Source: Topomyia yanbarensis
Lineage: Eukaryota; Arthropoda; Insecta; Diptera; Culicidae
Reading direction: 5' to 3'
Length of the DNA: 64,000 nucleotides
Assembly (NCBI RefSeq): GCF_030247195.1
Contig: NC_080671.1
Span: forward strand, 64,501,089 to 64,565,088
Below are positions 23,046-35,449 of this stretch, in pieces. The notes below the pieces were generated by a model. That model was not told where the DNA came from, did no database searches, and saw only the letters and a program-made list of their open reading frames with translations. The position numbers and the translations under genes are program-made. Positions within the stretch are counted from its first letter, which is position 1. Each line of letters begins with the position of its first letter.

Positions 23046-26000
23046 AAAATGTATCTATTCATTTTCACCTGGAAGATGCTATTTTTTAATTCCACAAAAC
23101 TTTAGATTGAAACTGTGAAGTCCCGTTCCATTTTTATCAAAAAAAATTTAACATTGATTTAGTTGGAACCCTGCTGCTATCTGCTATTAGTTGGATTTGC
23201 TCTGCTCCCCTAAAGCCCCCTGAAGTGAGTTAGAAAAATTCGATGGTCAAAAGTTTTGCCAATTCCAAAAAGAGACTTTTTTACAACAAGAATGTCCTCA
23301 AAAATTCTTTTTTTACACTTTTTATCACTACTTTTCTGTTTTTTCTTTTCAGATCTTTCCTTTTTGCTTTGATATCAGATATCGACAGTTCATGCATTTT
23401 GAAACCATATGGCATTACAATAAAATATTTGATCAGCGAGATTTTTTCAAAAATTTCAAGTCCTTGGTGCTATAAATTTATTAATTTGGTTTTTAGCGGT
23501 TTTCGTCTGTTTTAACACTAAATGCTGATGTTTCATGCTATAGACATACTTCGACGAAAAAAAAATCGATTATCAATATTTCATGTAATCCTCCTACTCT
23601 CTTTTGCATTTTTCGAATATTTTGAATGGAATTTTAAACTGCTAAGCCCCGTTCCAATTTTTTCCAAAAATTCTTCACTAGGGGTTTCTTGGAACCCCAT
23701 TTCGCCATTTTTTTGTTCCGCTCCCAATTATTTTTTATTTTGTTTCGCAATGTAATACTTTGACTCGTAAGAATTGCTACATTTTTAAACGTCGGCATTG
23801 TGATGACTTGTGCAAAACCCTTTAACATTTATATTCAATTTATTTACTGGGACGGGGTTCCGTATGCTGTAGTTTAGTAGTAGAAATATTGACGTTGATA
23901 TCTTACTTTCACGTGTCGTTTGCGTAAATAAAATTCTTGCACCTTATCCCTTTCTAACGTCTAATAACTTTGCTCTAAAAACGAAACAATTAAATCTATC
24001 GCTCGATAAACCAACCAGAACGGACACAAAAAACACCTCCAATCGCCACTCGATTACCGTAATGGCTCGGAATCATCCTATTTCTGCGATTGTCTCTATC
24101 ACTATATAGCACCCAACACCAGCAAACAGCGAGCTTCATTCCTCGAATCAAGCACCCAACAGCTACGCAATTGGACTGGATTGAAGCAGCTGACGAAACA
24201 GTGCTGCCAGTGCTGGTTGATTGAGCAACAAAAGACTTTTTTTCTGCACCACTGCTGGCAACAAAAGCAGCCCAATTACACACTTATCCATTGGCACGTA
24301 AGCCATCTAAAATTGTGTCCTTACTAGTGACGCTTCGGCGCCGGCAGAAGCGGAGCTTTTCGTTCTCACATGCGGTCCACTTACCACCACACGCTTTCTT
24401 CGCAGTAGGCACCACCCAGTTCCGATTGGATAGCGGTTCGCATGACCAAATAGCAGCCTTCGCTGAGCTAGCGTCGTCCGCGAGGGTGGTTTGTGGATCC
24501 GATGACGATGATGGGGGCCGGTTTTGTTGGTTGGTTGGTTGGATGGTTGGTAAGCTTAAGTGTTTGCATTAATGCTCGAGCACAAAGGACCCACAAAGAA
24601 GTTGATGAAGTGCTGTTCTGTTGCCTAGGCCTCCGGATATGGCAGGATTGAGCAACGAAAGTAACGCGATGCGTGGGGGGGGGGGGAGGACAATAAAATA
24701 CTTATGGCGGCATAAAGGAGTCTCTGGCTTTAAGGACCAGAAGAGAAAAATTTATTTTTCTTTTAATGAGCGACTGTTTTTTGTTTGAATTTTGCTTGTT
24801 TTGTTGAAAAATGAAATTGAGAGGTTGTTGGTCCCGAAATATTAGAAGAATAAATATTCGGCTTCTTTAGCCGAAATTAAACTGCTGCGTCACAATGCAC
24901 ACCACACAATGATTACGTAATGAGAGCTTCAACATCGTTTTTGTTGAGCTCTCGAGCGATTTGAAAGTAACTGGGGGTGTTTGGAAAAATCTCGCAGGCA
25001 CCGGCGGAGGCTCCCCTCCGGTAGCCGCATACCGGGAAACGAATCATTCGAAATGAAAGGAAAGCACCAACGGTGATAATGGGCACGATTACCAACATCA
25101 TCAGTGTTATCGTCGTCATCAACACAGAAATTGACTGTTCGCTTTTGTAGTAAACCTGCCTTATCTAGTCAGCAAAAACCCATCAAGCTGAATTCGATTT
25201 TCTCCTGGGAGGCCTGAAACGTTTGCTTAATTGCGGACAATTTATCTTCTTCCGATGCACATCCATCCTGATGTGGGTCCTCAATCAAAGGTGTACCTTC
25301 AAATTCATCATTATCTACATTGTCCTGGTGGCGACGCCAAAAGCTTTCAAAGTAATCGTGCGGGAATAGGAGGAAAAGTACACACTCGACTGAACTCGAT
25401 ATCGATTCGACGCCAGTTTGTGTGACTGGAAGCAACGAACTGTTCTACTTTTTTCATGAAACGAGGAAGACTGTGCATGACTGTATGTATGTACGTATAT
25501 AGGGTTTGGCGAGCATTGATTCGGGACGGCAGTTGGCACAAGGATACTGGTTTGGATGGAGAGATTTTCTTGTTTCTTTACGAGCTTTTCCGTGCTTGTC
25601 CGGCATCGTACCGCTCGGTGGGATCGGGATTTAGAGGAGGCGAGGTGTAGAATCAAACTAATGCTTGTTCCGTAAAAGTACAAGGATAACCATTTTTCAC
25701 TCGGTAGCCAGTCTCTCGAGTCCTATGGGAGTGGGGCTGATCCTGCGTGCGTGTTTCCTGTTCCGGAACCACGGAAGAATAGAGGCATGGGCGTGAGCAG
25801 TATTCTCTGGTGGGGAGGAGGCTACATTTTTTGCATTTATTATAAAAGAAATGTATAGGATTTTCAGAAACTTTGAAAACTTTACCGAGGCCCAGCGGGA
25901 CGAGTTTCATATGAGAGGCTGAGAGCAAGTGGGTTAAAATTTTGCTAAGAGCGAAAGTGGGTTAAAATATTCTGTTAGATCAGAAATGGTATATTCATCA

Positions 26001-26110
26001 CAACCTCAGGCAAAAGTGGGTCAAATATTATTTCGCGCAAAAGTGGTTCGACAAAATTTTCAGGGCAAGACTGGTATAGAATATTAACCCATTTTTGTGC
26101 TAAGAAAAGA
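23046..26110. other. No gene recognised; repeat-derived left, GC-richer right
   Basis: 23113-23220 resembles 23640-23740 in direct orientation (GTCCCGTTCCA, GTTGGAACCC, CTGCTCCC words), so it is old repeat. From about 24000 to 25930 base composition rises, with a G-run at 24677-24688 and TTGG tandem units near 24520-24550; the ORFs there lack domains. This part could be host noncoding or UTR sequence. 25930-26100 repeats AAGTGGGTTAAAAT / AACCCATTTTTG words also seen at 31200-31265. Confidence 0.35.
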
Positions 26111-26203
26111 ATCAGATATTTCTTATTCGGACTTGTGGATAATGAAATTTTAGTCAATGTTTCGATGCTTTAGAAATCATGAGATATAGGATCCGTATAG
26201 GTT

Positions 26204-26560
26204 AGCAGACATCGGAAATGGATAATTACCTCCATTTTGAAATCCACGATGGCGACTTCCGGTTATCACAAAGTAGTGAGAACCACTATCAATATGGGTG
26301 TCATTTGAAAGGTAGTGGTCAGCGGACACCGAAAATTGACGATTAGCGCAATTTTGAAATCCAAGATGGCGACTTCCAGTTATCACAAAATAGTGAGTAT
26401 CATCAATATGGATGTCATTTGCAAGGGGGTGGTCAGTAGACATCGAAAAATGATGATAACCGCCATTTCAAAATTCAAGATGGTGACTTCCGGTTTCCAC
26501 AAAATGGTGAGGGACGTCGTCAATGAGGATGTCATTTGAAAGAGGTGGTCATTTGGAATG
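26204..26560 (-). repeat. 117-bp satellite, inverted block
   Basis: About three units of 114-117 bp built around AAATCCAAGATGGCGACTTCCGG and GTGTCATTTGAAAGG. On the minus strand the units form an open frame of about 88 codons whose peptide repeats a 39-residue period (SADH, SNDTHI, RHLGFQN). It is the same satellite as 30543-31170 in the opposite orientation. Confidence 0.8.
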
Positions 26561-27985
26561 GGGATTTTATATCTTAAGTTTATTTAAATACCTATATGAT
26601 ACCGTGAAAATCGTAGTTTTTTCTCTACTTTTAATATCATTTAGGTACGTTACATTGTACTGGATTTGTGATACTGATTTATCAAAGTGTTTAACAAATG
26701 ATTTAAAGATATCCATAGAAGTTACAGCCACGTCTCCTGTCAAAATATTTTTTATGTACCTAAGGTGATAAGCCTATATCGCTTCTTATGTTTTATTGGC
26801 ACACGCGTTCCATATTTCGGATGTACCTCATGCGTTTTTTATCACAAAGTCATCTGACAACATGCTTCTGTAGGTATTACTAAAGAACAGATAGACTCCA
26901 CTGGGTTTGCGCCTACTGAACGGCGGGGGGTGAGTTGGAAATTTTGGTGGGTGAGAAGATTGAGGTATGTTAGAGCAGTTGCAGTTTTGATTTGTTTTCA
27001 AAAAGTTGCGAAGCTAATTCGAAGCGATCCTTGGTAGTCAAGCAAAAAGTTATGTCATCTGACCGAAAGAAAGAACTGAATAGCATTAATTTATATAACA
27101 GGTTTGGAAGCATTAATACTTAGCAAATTCCTTAGGGCATGTTCAGTAGCATATTTTATGTAGAAATTTCAAAGCACAAATATTTTAAGTATCATTATAC
27201 TGTTTTTCTATGTGTTGCCTCATTTGAAACACGTTTAGAACTTTGCTTTGAAAAAGGGTATTTAGCACATACACTCAGGGATGAACATGAAGTTTTTTGT
27301 GCAACTAGCAACTGGGAAACGTGGCGCTGTCTTATTGGAACCACAATTTGTCAAGACTACTGGATTCATGTTTGGGCAGTCCCAAGTCTGTTAACATGCT
27401 TTTTACCACGATTCTTCCGTAAAATACGCCATATTGTCGCATACGACAAGCCAAGTTATTGAGAATGGTGTCAAATCGATTCTTCGCGATCATCGCGTAC
27501 TCTTGGCTCTCGCCGCTATGAATTCTTCTCTGCGTACTGGATGTGGTCGATTTGGTAGCTTATCATCCAATAAAGTGAGCAGCGACTCTAACTTTTCGAT
27601 TGTATGGCGAATAGTGAACTTTATTGCTTTGTTTTGAACGTGTCATTTGAGCCAGATGCTACTGATATGAAAAGAAGACTTGGTAGTATGTGTAGGAAAA
27701 AATAAGTTCGGTTTTGACACCCGTTTTTTTTTAGAATTGTCCTACTAAAGTTATAGAGATGGGTTCTCGGAAGGGCTCCTTATCAGAAGCGCTCACTAAA
27801 ATTACAGACGAAACAAGAAATATCCATCTTTAAAACACTACTTAAGGCCAATTGCAGCGGGCCGTGATTCTGATTGTGATGTTGAGTTCAGAGGTTCAGA
27901 TGTGCGGGCGTAGGGACTTTACGATCGCGTGGGAATAAGCGTTTATTTGTTCGTTGAGACCATGTTGATCAGATTATAAGTGCAT
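26561..27985. other. No gene recognised
   Basis: An ORF at 27139-27462 and an overlapping one at 27434-27637 show no domain on either strand. AT-rich elsewhere. Confidence 0.3.
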
Positions 27986-27987
27986 TA

Positions 27988-29258
27988 AAGGGCGAACATG
28001 AAATTTTTGCGGCATATTCAACAGGGCATAACTTTTTTACCATTGGGTAAAAAACAACCAAATTTTGCACACTTTCTCATTGATTTGTATTGTTTACATG
28101 CTGTCTAACACGAAGACGTGTTTTTCGATTCAACGAAAATGAAGGTGAACCAACGCGAGTCGAGAGAACAAATTCTTTCCAAACACCTGTAATTTCTTGA
28201 CCTGTCGCACCGGCAGTTGGGAAAAATGTTGAACATTCACCATTCAACCGTCTGTTGAAGCGGTTCCAGGAGCGGTTGACGTTAGACCACGGCAAAGGAG
28301 CTTGAAGAAAATCGGGACCGGAGAACAAAAGGACGGAGGGAAAGGTGAAGCGGATGATTAAAGCAAATCCCAACGTCTCAAGCCGTGATTTGGCTAAAAA
28401 GATCGGCATGTCGCAGAGCTACGTTCAGAATGCAAAGAAGAGAGCTGGACTACATACATACAAGGTACAGAACTTCCCAAACCGCGATGAGCGGCAACAA
28501 TCGACGGCTAAAACTCTGGCACGGAAGCTCTACGAGAAGATGCTGACAAAATATGGCTGCTGTGTGATGGACGACGAAACGTATATAAAAGCCGATTTTA
28601 AGCAAATTCCGGGGTTGGAGTTTTTCACCAGCAAGAGCAAGTTCTATGTGGACGACAAATTTAAGAAGAAGAAAATGTCGAAGTTCGCCTCCAAATATCT
28701 CATTTGGCAGGCCATCTGCTCTTGCGGACTGAGGAGTGAGCCTTTCGTGACAAAGGGCACAGTAAATGGCGAGATCTACAAATCTGAGTGCCTCGAGAAG
28801 CGCCTTTATCCGTTCTTGCAGCATCACGACGAAGCTCCGCTATTTTGGCCAGATTTGGCATCATGCCACCATTCTAAGTGTCCTGGAGTGGTATGAGGCC
28901 AATTCTGTCCATTTTGTTCCGAAAGACATGAATCCGCCAAACTATCCGGAGCTACGCCCGGTGGAGCAGTACTGGGCAATGATGAAGCGGGAACTTCGGA
29001 AGAGCAAGAAGACAGTCAAAGACGAGAGGGACATGTTAACAAAATAGAAAAAAACTGAGAAACTGGTACCGGATGACACATCCGCATCAAGCGAAAATGC
29101 GTTCAATTTTACACTCAAGGCTCCATCGATTAACTTTTCTTTTGATTTTTGAAGTAAATATATGTATAAAACTACCCTAAAATTTTGGTTTGATTTTAAA
29201 CATTATAAGAAAATTAGCATGACATTTTCGGTGTCGCAATAATTTCGTGTTCGCCCTT
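27988..29258 (+). mobile_element. Decayed ITmD37E-like (Tc1/mariner) transposon
   Basis: About 1271 bp. The ends AAGGGCGAACATGAAATT and, inverted, AAGGGCGAACACGAAATT are flanked by TA on both sides (27986-27987, 29259-29260), the Tc1/mariner target duplication. The single gene inside is a broken transposase. Confidence 0.85.
28139..29110 (+). pseudogene. ITmD37E-like transposase, broken
   Basis: The probable start is ATG 28139. Helix-turn-helix segments are followed by the catalytic domain: first Asp in MDDETYIKADF (near 28570), second Asp in WPDLASCH (near 28855) and Glu in ELRPVEQYW (near 28970). Allowing for the frame break near 28880, 36 or 37 residues separate the second Asp and the Glu, and 37 fits the DD37E group known in mosquitoes. 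Lesions: stop TAA at 28190, TGA at 28256 with a frame shift, a further in-frame TGA near 28303, a frame shift near 28880, and TAG at about 29045 where the following residues still look coding. It cannot make active transposase. Confidence 0.85.
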
Positions 29259-29260
29259 TA

Positions 29261-30542
29261 GCGTTCACTAAATCATCGAGGCGATTTGCAGTTTTTGAAA
29301 TCATGGGCGTAGTAGATCGTTGATGATCGTGATTACATGTCCACCTATGTGCATAATGGCTATGGGCTCGAGCGTTTGTAAGTTAACGTATTCGATTATG
29401 TTGATTTTTGTATCTCGCGGATGCTAGCGTGTAACTTCGCTTGTATACATTCGATTTTTTAACTGCGAGCCCATTCCAATTTTCGCCTGTGCTTTTGAAT
29501 GATCGCGTGGACCGTGAATGATACTTAATTTTCAGTATTCGGTTCAGATGCTAGAAGCGAGTGAGTTCCCTGGTATCACTAGTTTCCGGTCGTGGCGCCA
29601 TAGAACGTGTTGTCTAGTTGCTATGAGCGTTATTTTTTATTAGTACAACTGAACGCATTGATCTATGTTGCTAGAGCCGAGATTTGAGACTTCCGGAGTT
29701 AATCAATTCATGATCGCGTGAACATGAGCGTTTGTAGGTTCACATTTGGCACCCCTTGTGTGTAAATTAATAAGTGCTGAACGGTTCACTTTATCACCGG
29801 AGGGTAATCCTGTTTGGAAGATCGCAGACGTAGGTATGCGGGGTTTATCGCGAAGTACCTGCAAAGATCTTTTGATATTTTGTTATCTTCGGCAGTCCTG
29901 GCATGGGACATTCCAAGTTAAAGAGTTCCGAAGCTGGGCTCATCGCCAAGGCCAGGGTACCTCCAACAAGATCTTGGCCCTAAAACCACTTTGTACACGA
30001 AACGTTATCTATTCATACCATATCATGTCGTCCTATGCAGAGTTACACATTTTCAAATTCATTGAATGAAAATTGATCATATTCATTATTTTATTTATTT
30101 TATTTATTATTTCAATATTCAGTGGCGAAACTGAAAACGTCAAACGAACCAACTGCTCATTCATTCAATGCAGATTTTCATTCATCTCCGATTATTGTAC
30201 GAGGTGAACGTGCAACAACGAATAAAACGCTTCAGGCCTTGGCACAATATAAGCGATGATAATTAATATTTTATGCTTTAGCAATATTTGAAAACATTTA
30301 CTTGGAGAATTGGTGAAATGAATATTATTGTACGATATTCAACTGAATGAATAACATGGATTTTTGAATGAATATTCTTTCTATTCATCATGAGTCGCAT
30401 CAGGTTCATTTTCAGTCCTCATAAAAGACGTTCGATTATTTTGAACTCTAATCCTATGTCCGAACCCCAATCAGAAAGGATCCATAGTGTTAGTAAGATC
30501 GTAACGCTAGCCATGAAACATCCTGTATACTGCGAATCGTTA
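29261..30542. other. No gene recognised
   Basis: The ORF at 29746-30069 has no recognisable domain. 30060-30390 is AT-rich with repeated GAATGAA / TTCATTC words. Confidence 0.35.
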
Positions 30543-31170
30543 CGTACTGTTCACTCTCTTTCAAATGATACCCACATTCTCACTATTTTTAGTAACCTGA
30601 AGTCGCAATCTTGGATTTCAAAATGGCGGTAATCGTCAATTTTTGGGTTCTGCTGACCACCCCCTTTCAAATGACACCCTTATTAATGGTGGCTCTTACT
30701 ATTTTGTTGTAACCGTAAGTCGCCATCTTGGATTTCAAAATGACGGTAATCGTCAATTTTTGGGTTCTGCTGACCACCCCCTTTCAAATGACACCCTTAT
30801 TAATGGTGGCTCTTACTATTTTGTTGTAACTGTAAGTCGCCATCTTGGATTTCAAAATGACGGTAATCGTCAATTTTTGGGTTCTGCTGACCACCCCCTT
30901 TCAAATGACACCCTTATTAATGGTGGCTCTTACTATTTTGTTGTAACCGTAAGTCGCCATCTTGGATTTCAAAATGACGGAAATCGTCAATTTTCGGGGT
31001 CTGCTGACTACCACCTTTCAAATGACACCCATATTGATGGTGGTTCTCACTATTTTGTGGTAACCGGAACTCGCCATCTTGGATTTCAAAATGACGGTAA
31101 TCTTCAATTTCCGATACCTACTGACCACCAACTTTCAAATAACTTCCACATTGATGATGGTTTCATTGAT
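30543..31170 (+). repeat. 117-bp satellite, forward block
   Basis: CTTTCAAATGACACC recurs at 30664, 30781, 30898 and 31015, exactly 117 bp apart, with a further degenerate unit on each side. Because 117 is 39 codons and the frame has no stop, a 177-codon ORF (30643-31176) runs through the array and repeats the peptide SADHPLSNDTLINGG...RHLGFQNDGN. The central three units are almost identical, so the array expanded recently. Confidence 0.9.
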
Positions 31171-31287
31171 TTGTGATAAAAAATTTCTGAACCCCTTAGG
31201 ATCAAAATGGAATATTTTTCCTCTCAGGGCAAAAGTGGTATATCATTTTAACCCATTTTTGCGCTAATGTTTTTTTACCCATTTCTT

Positions 31288-32040
31288 CGCTGTTGTGCTA
31301 TCTTATGACAAACGCCATTTTGGGGTAAACTGATTTAGACATGCAACATTACTTGTCTGAAAAATCTCTACAAAGTGGCGTTTTCAGAATTTTGACATTC
31401 TGTTTGGGTACTAAGATATACTGAGAAATTCTATGATTTTTGTTTACAATTACTGTGATTGGGGTTTGGCGCAAGCTATCTTGATATATAGGATGTTTTT
31501 CTATGTAAAACTGTCTGAGAAACAGAATGGCATAATCATTTTCAAAACAAAAACACACGATTTGTGAAAAAGATACAGTTTAACTTTACAACTGAAAATA
31601 TAGCATATTTGGCAACACTGTAACCTTAAATAACTATTTTTTTCTAGATTCCCTGACTCATTTCCTTTAAAATGCATCTTACCGATTGTTCATAGACCAA
31701 ATGAAGCCAAAGATATGAATAAAAGTTAATAATTGATGATTTTTTTATATGGAAAATTTTCCATGCACGATTATGACACGCCATACAAATTTTGTCATCA
31801 ATACACACCTATGACACGTGTGAGTGCGACTTTTGTTTACATTTTCAGTAACAACTCGCAACATAATCAACCGATCTTCGTAATATTTGAGAGATTAATA
31901 CAGAATAGATAGAAGCATCAATTGTCTTCTATGAAGTGTTTCTATCATTTATAAGTTTGAAGATATTCAATTTCAAACTTTAAAAATCGTTTTTCTCGAA
32001 ATGTGCTAAATGGCGCTTGTCATAAGATAGCACAACAGCG
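31288..32040. mobile_element. 753-bp MITE with 33-bp inverted ends
   Basis: The ends begin CGCTGTTGTGCTATCTTATG and match in inverted orientation over about 33 bp with one or two differences (to AACGCCATTT / AGCGCCATTT). No target duplication was found. The AT-rich interior has no transposase. Confidence 0.7.
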
Positions 32041-32416
32041 ACGATTTCTGCTCTGACTGGTACTTAAATCGGTTTTGCTCATAATAAAACGTATACCATT
32101 TTTGCCGAGTGAAGGCGCTTTAACCTAGGCTTATTAGCCAGGGCAAGGTGTAAATACCTCTGTCCAGGGCCGCCGAGAGGGGGGGGGGGGGACCGGGGTG
32201 TTTCCCCCCGGGCCCGGAGTTCTGAAGGGGGCCCGGATTTTTACGAGAAACTAAAATTTTGACAAATACTTTTTCGACAAAAATTTATTTGAGAATGCAA
32301 TTAAAAATTCAATATCTTGTGCATGAGGTAACTAGAATAGCGAAAATTCTAAACTACTGCATATTTGGTATCAACTATGTTTATAACAACCTAATTCTCG
32401 CATCGAAACAAGATCA

Positions 32417-32575
32417 GACTCGAGTGGGCATAGCGAAATTTGTACATTGAATGTCATGTACGCAGCTCACCTGGGTTCGAATCCCAACCCCGCACACAGG
32501 AATATAGATTTTTTATAGGAAAATTCCGAACCAGAAGGAAGAAGCGAATGACCCCTTAATCGAAACAAAAATATG
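32417..32575 (+). mobile_element. tRNA-derived SINE
   Basis: Contains a B-box-like GGGTTCGAATCCCAACCCCG (near 32471-32490), then a non-tRNA tail with AGAAGCGAATGACC and ATCGAAA, which I recall from mosquito tRNA-related SINEs. The A box is less clear. Confidence 0.6.
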
Positions 32576-35440
32576 ATCAGACTTGTAAGGGTTAAACAAT
32601 TAAATTTTTTGATTAGAAGTCATGAGCTTGTCTTCAAATTTTGCCAATATGAAATCGATTTTTTTGTTCTATTGAATTTCCAATCTTCGAAAGCGCTGGA
32701 TTAGTATCGAAAGTTATTATTGAAATCCTGCTTAGGGTTGCAACATCGGTTTTTGGAGGCGAATTCCGTGTCTTCGTTCAGGTAAATCCGAATTCGCCCG
32801 GAAGAATCCACTAGATTATTTTGCAACTTTGCGTTGCCTTTTTCTCTACCAGAAATCGTTTTTTTGGGGCGTAGATTACGATTTTGATGTCAGATTTTCA
32901 AAATTCAAAATGGCGGATGCAAAATGGCCGACATTTTAATTTAAATATTAGTAAATTTTCACAAATGAATGGTTTTGATGGTTCCAGTGTATGCCAATAA
33001 CGTTTATAATGTATCGAATTTTAAATGGTGTGTAGTTAAATGATAGAATTTATTGATTTGCACGCAATAATTTATTTGGGTGTCTAGATGATGTAGCTTT
33101 TATGAGAATTGATGTTATTAGTTTTTTCAAACTATGTATTTGGAATATTATACAACATAGTTATAAAACTTTTCAACTCTGTACGATTAATATTCAATTG
33201 CTGTCCGATGCACATATTTCTCAAAGTACGAAAAATAGTATTTTTTTTAAATTATAGAAAATAAGCCTATTCTACGACGAAACGCATGGAGTGAAAATTG
33301 ACAAAAAGTTTGCATGCAAATTGTAGGAACTAAAAACGAATATGACAAAAAATGAAAACAAGTGAAATTAACTAAGATTCATAGTTTTATTTAAATTGTT
33401 AGACCGAGGATTTGTACAAAGTTCATTATTACGATGAAGCGCCTATTTAAGTACATGCGTTATACTTGGTCAGAACATGCTTGTACCACTTCCTGGTATA
33501 GTTTATAGCAACCCCTTTTTGTTGTCATGCTTGCTGACATACTACGACTGACAACCTTCTCACGAACAAATTCGCCAAGCTGGAGTGTACGCCAAAGCGA
33601 AATTTTTAACCAAATCACGGCCGGAGTATTCCTAGTATTCTTTTACACTACTCTGCCCTCACTCATTACTGATTTTCGCTCGTAGAATCCAGTCATATAT
33701 TCCACCTCTAGATTTGGTTTGCTTTGCATGATCAAACGTCATAGTTGCCCGGTAACGTTTAACCATGGTATTCGTTAACGGTTTTTGAAATTTGGAACCT
33801 TTGGCGATCACTTCTGCTCACCCCGTTAGTTTTCAATATGAATGACCAAAATTATTTACGTCTTTTGCGTTCAACTTTTGATAAATTTTGAAAATGTTAA
33901 TGAATCTCGATGAAATTTTCACCACTTAATACACAATTATTCCTGCTCAAAATGCAGTATTGTGCGACTCGCTATGACAACCGGAGGTGCAGTAGTAATT
34001 AAAAGTACGAGTCTAAATTTTGAACCGAAAATCTTATAATCCATCTTCGTCTCCAAAGATTACTCAAAAACGTACAAATTCGGGCAAGAATGCTATAGTG
34101 TTCCAAATGGAGAATCGTTCAAGACACATAAATTGCCTTGAAACATAGTGGACATACGTGGACAAAAAAAGTATTTCAATAATTTTGCAAAAATGTGTGC
34201 TTAAACCGTCTGCTACAAAATCGTGAAAGTTATTGACATTTTCTATAAACAAACAAAATAATATCTTTTGACATCAATACATATAAATAAAGTACATATC
34301 TTTAGCATAACTTTCCATTATTCCATATTCGAAACCGGCATTTTTATCAAAATCCAGCTACATTTTAATAATACTGATATTTCGACGGCTCGATTAAAAA
34401 AAAGATGAGCAAAACGCGATGATTTAAACTGTTTGGATATGCCAACACCTCAAATATGGAAATTTTGGAGCGTTTCACTTACAATAGCATGCGGCAGCAC
34501 CATCTGAAGGACAATATATGGAGTGTGATTTCACACCCCGTGTTTGTTTACTGAGGAGCAGAGCAAAGCTCGCTCGGGTTATCCTTCACAGCGAGAGTGG
34601 CTGGTGCTTTTAGATTCTTTGTGAATATCCTAGGAAGCGAAGTACTACACCCAACTAAATCAACAAAACTGTTAACAAATGCAAAAACATACAACTAAAT
34701 GTGAACGGCACAGAAAGGTGGAGAGCTTTACCAAAACATTACACTCTACGCTGAATGTGAAGAAAATAAGATATTTTTCCTCCTAGTGCTACGAGCTACT
34801 TAAGTAACAAAACAGTGCATATTTATTTGTTTTTAAGTGATTTATTCAATAAAAAGCAATGGAAGCACTCCAAAATTCTGTCGAGTGATCACTTTAATTC
34901 GAAATTCTAATTGATTTCAATGCATACCCATGTGTCTCTTGAAGTCTATTCTCTGCTCAGTAAAACTCTGCTGGTCAAAGTACCATTAGAGGCGGTAACC
35001 CTACCTCTATTTGAGAGCTCAATTGGCCAAATAAGTCTTAAAAAACTCTTGATAAACCACAATAATTCGAAATTAATTTAAAAATTCAAATTTAAAATTC
35101 AATATATTTGGTTTGCCGTTCATTGTTACAAAATCCATAAAAAAACCATTTTCAGATACGAGATGATACCGATACGTTTTTGTCAAGGGATCGCACTCAA
35201 ATGACGTAGCTTTTTTCTGTAGTTTTCGACTACCAATTCCCCCTTGCAAAGAGGCCAGGGATGGGAAAGATGCGTTTTGCAGTTCTTTCAAATACGGCCT
35301 TTTATCAACATTTTCATTATAACAGGTGTGCTAACACACCAACACAAATAAGAGAATAATTCATGTTTTTATAGGATTATGAATGTTTTTGAAACCAGAA
35401 TAGCGTAAAATTCAACCACAACCCTTATTTGAAATTTGAT
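32576..35440. other. Interior of hAT element, no gene seen
   Basis: Short ORFs only; the one at 35073-35291 (minus) has no recognisable domain. A few patches (33480-33760, 34480-34640) are GC-richer but anonymous. Confidence 0.35.
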
Positions 35441-35449
35441 CCAAGTTTC

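Noticed and set aside
27139..27637. Possible host gene
   Set aside because: Two overlapping ORFs with no domain, no splice signals and no recognisable similarity on either strand.
30643..31176. 177-codon ORF as a real repeat protein
   Set aside because: It is a direct consequence of a stop-free 117-bp satellite; listed as repeat. Kept only as a question in the findings.
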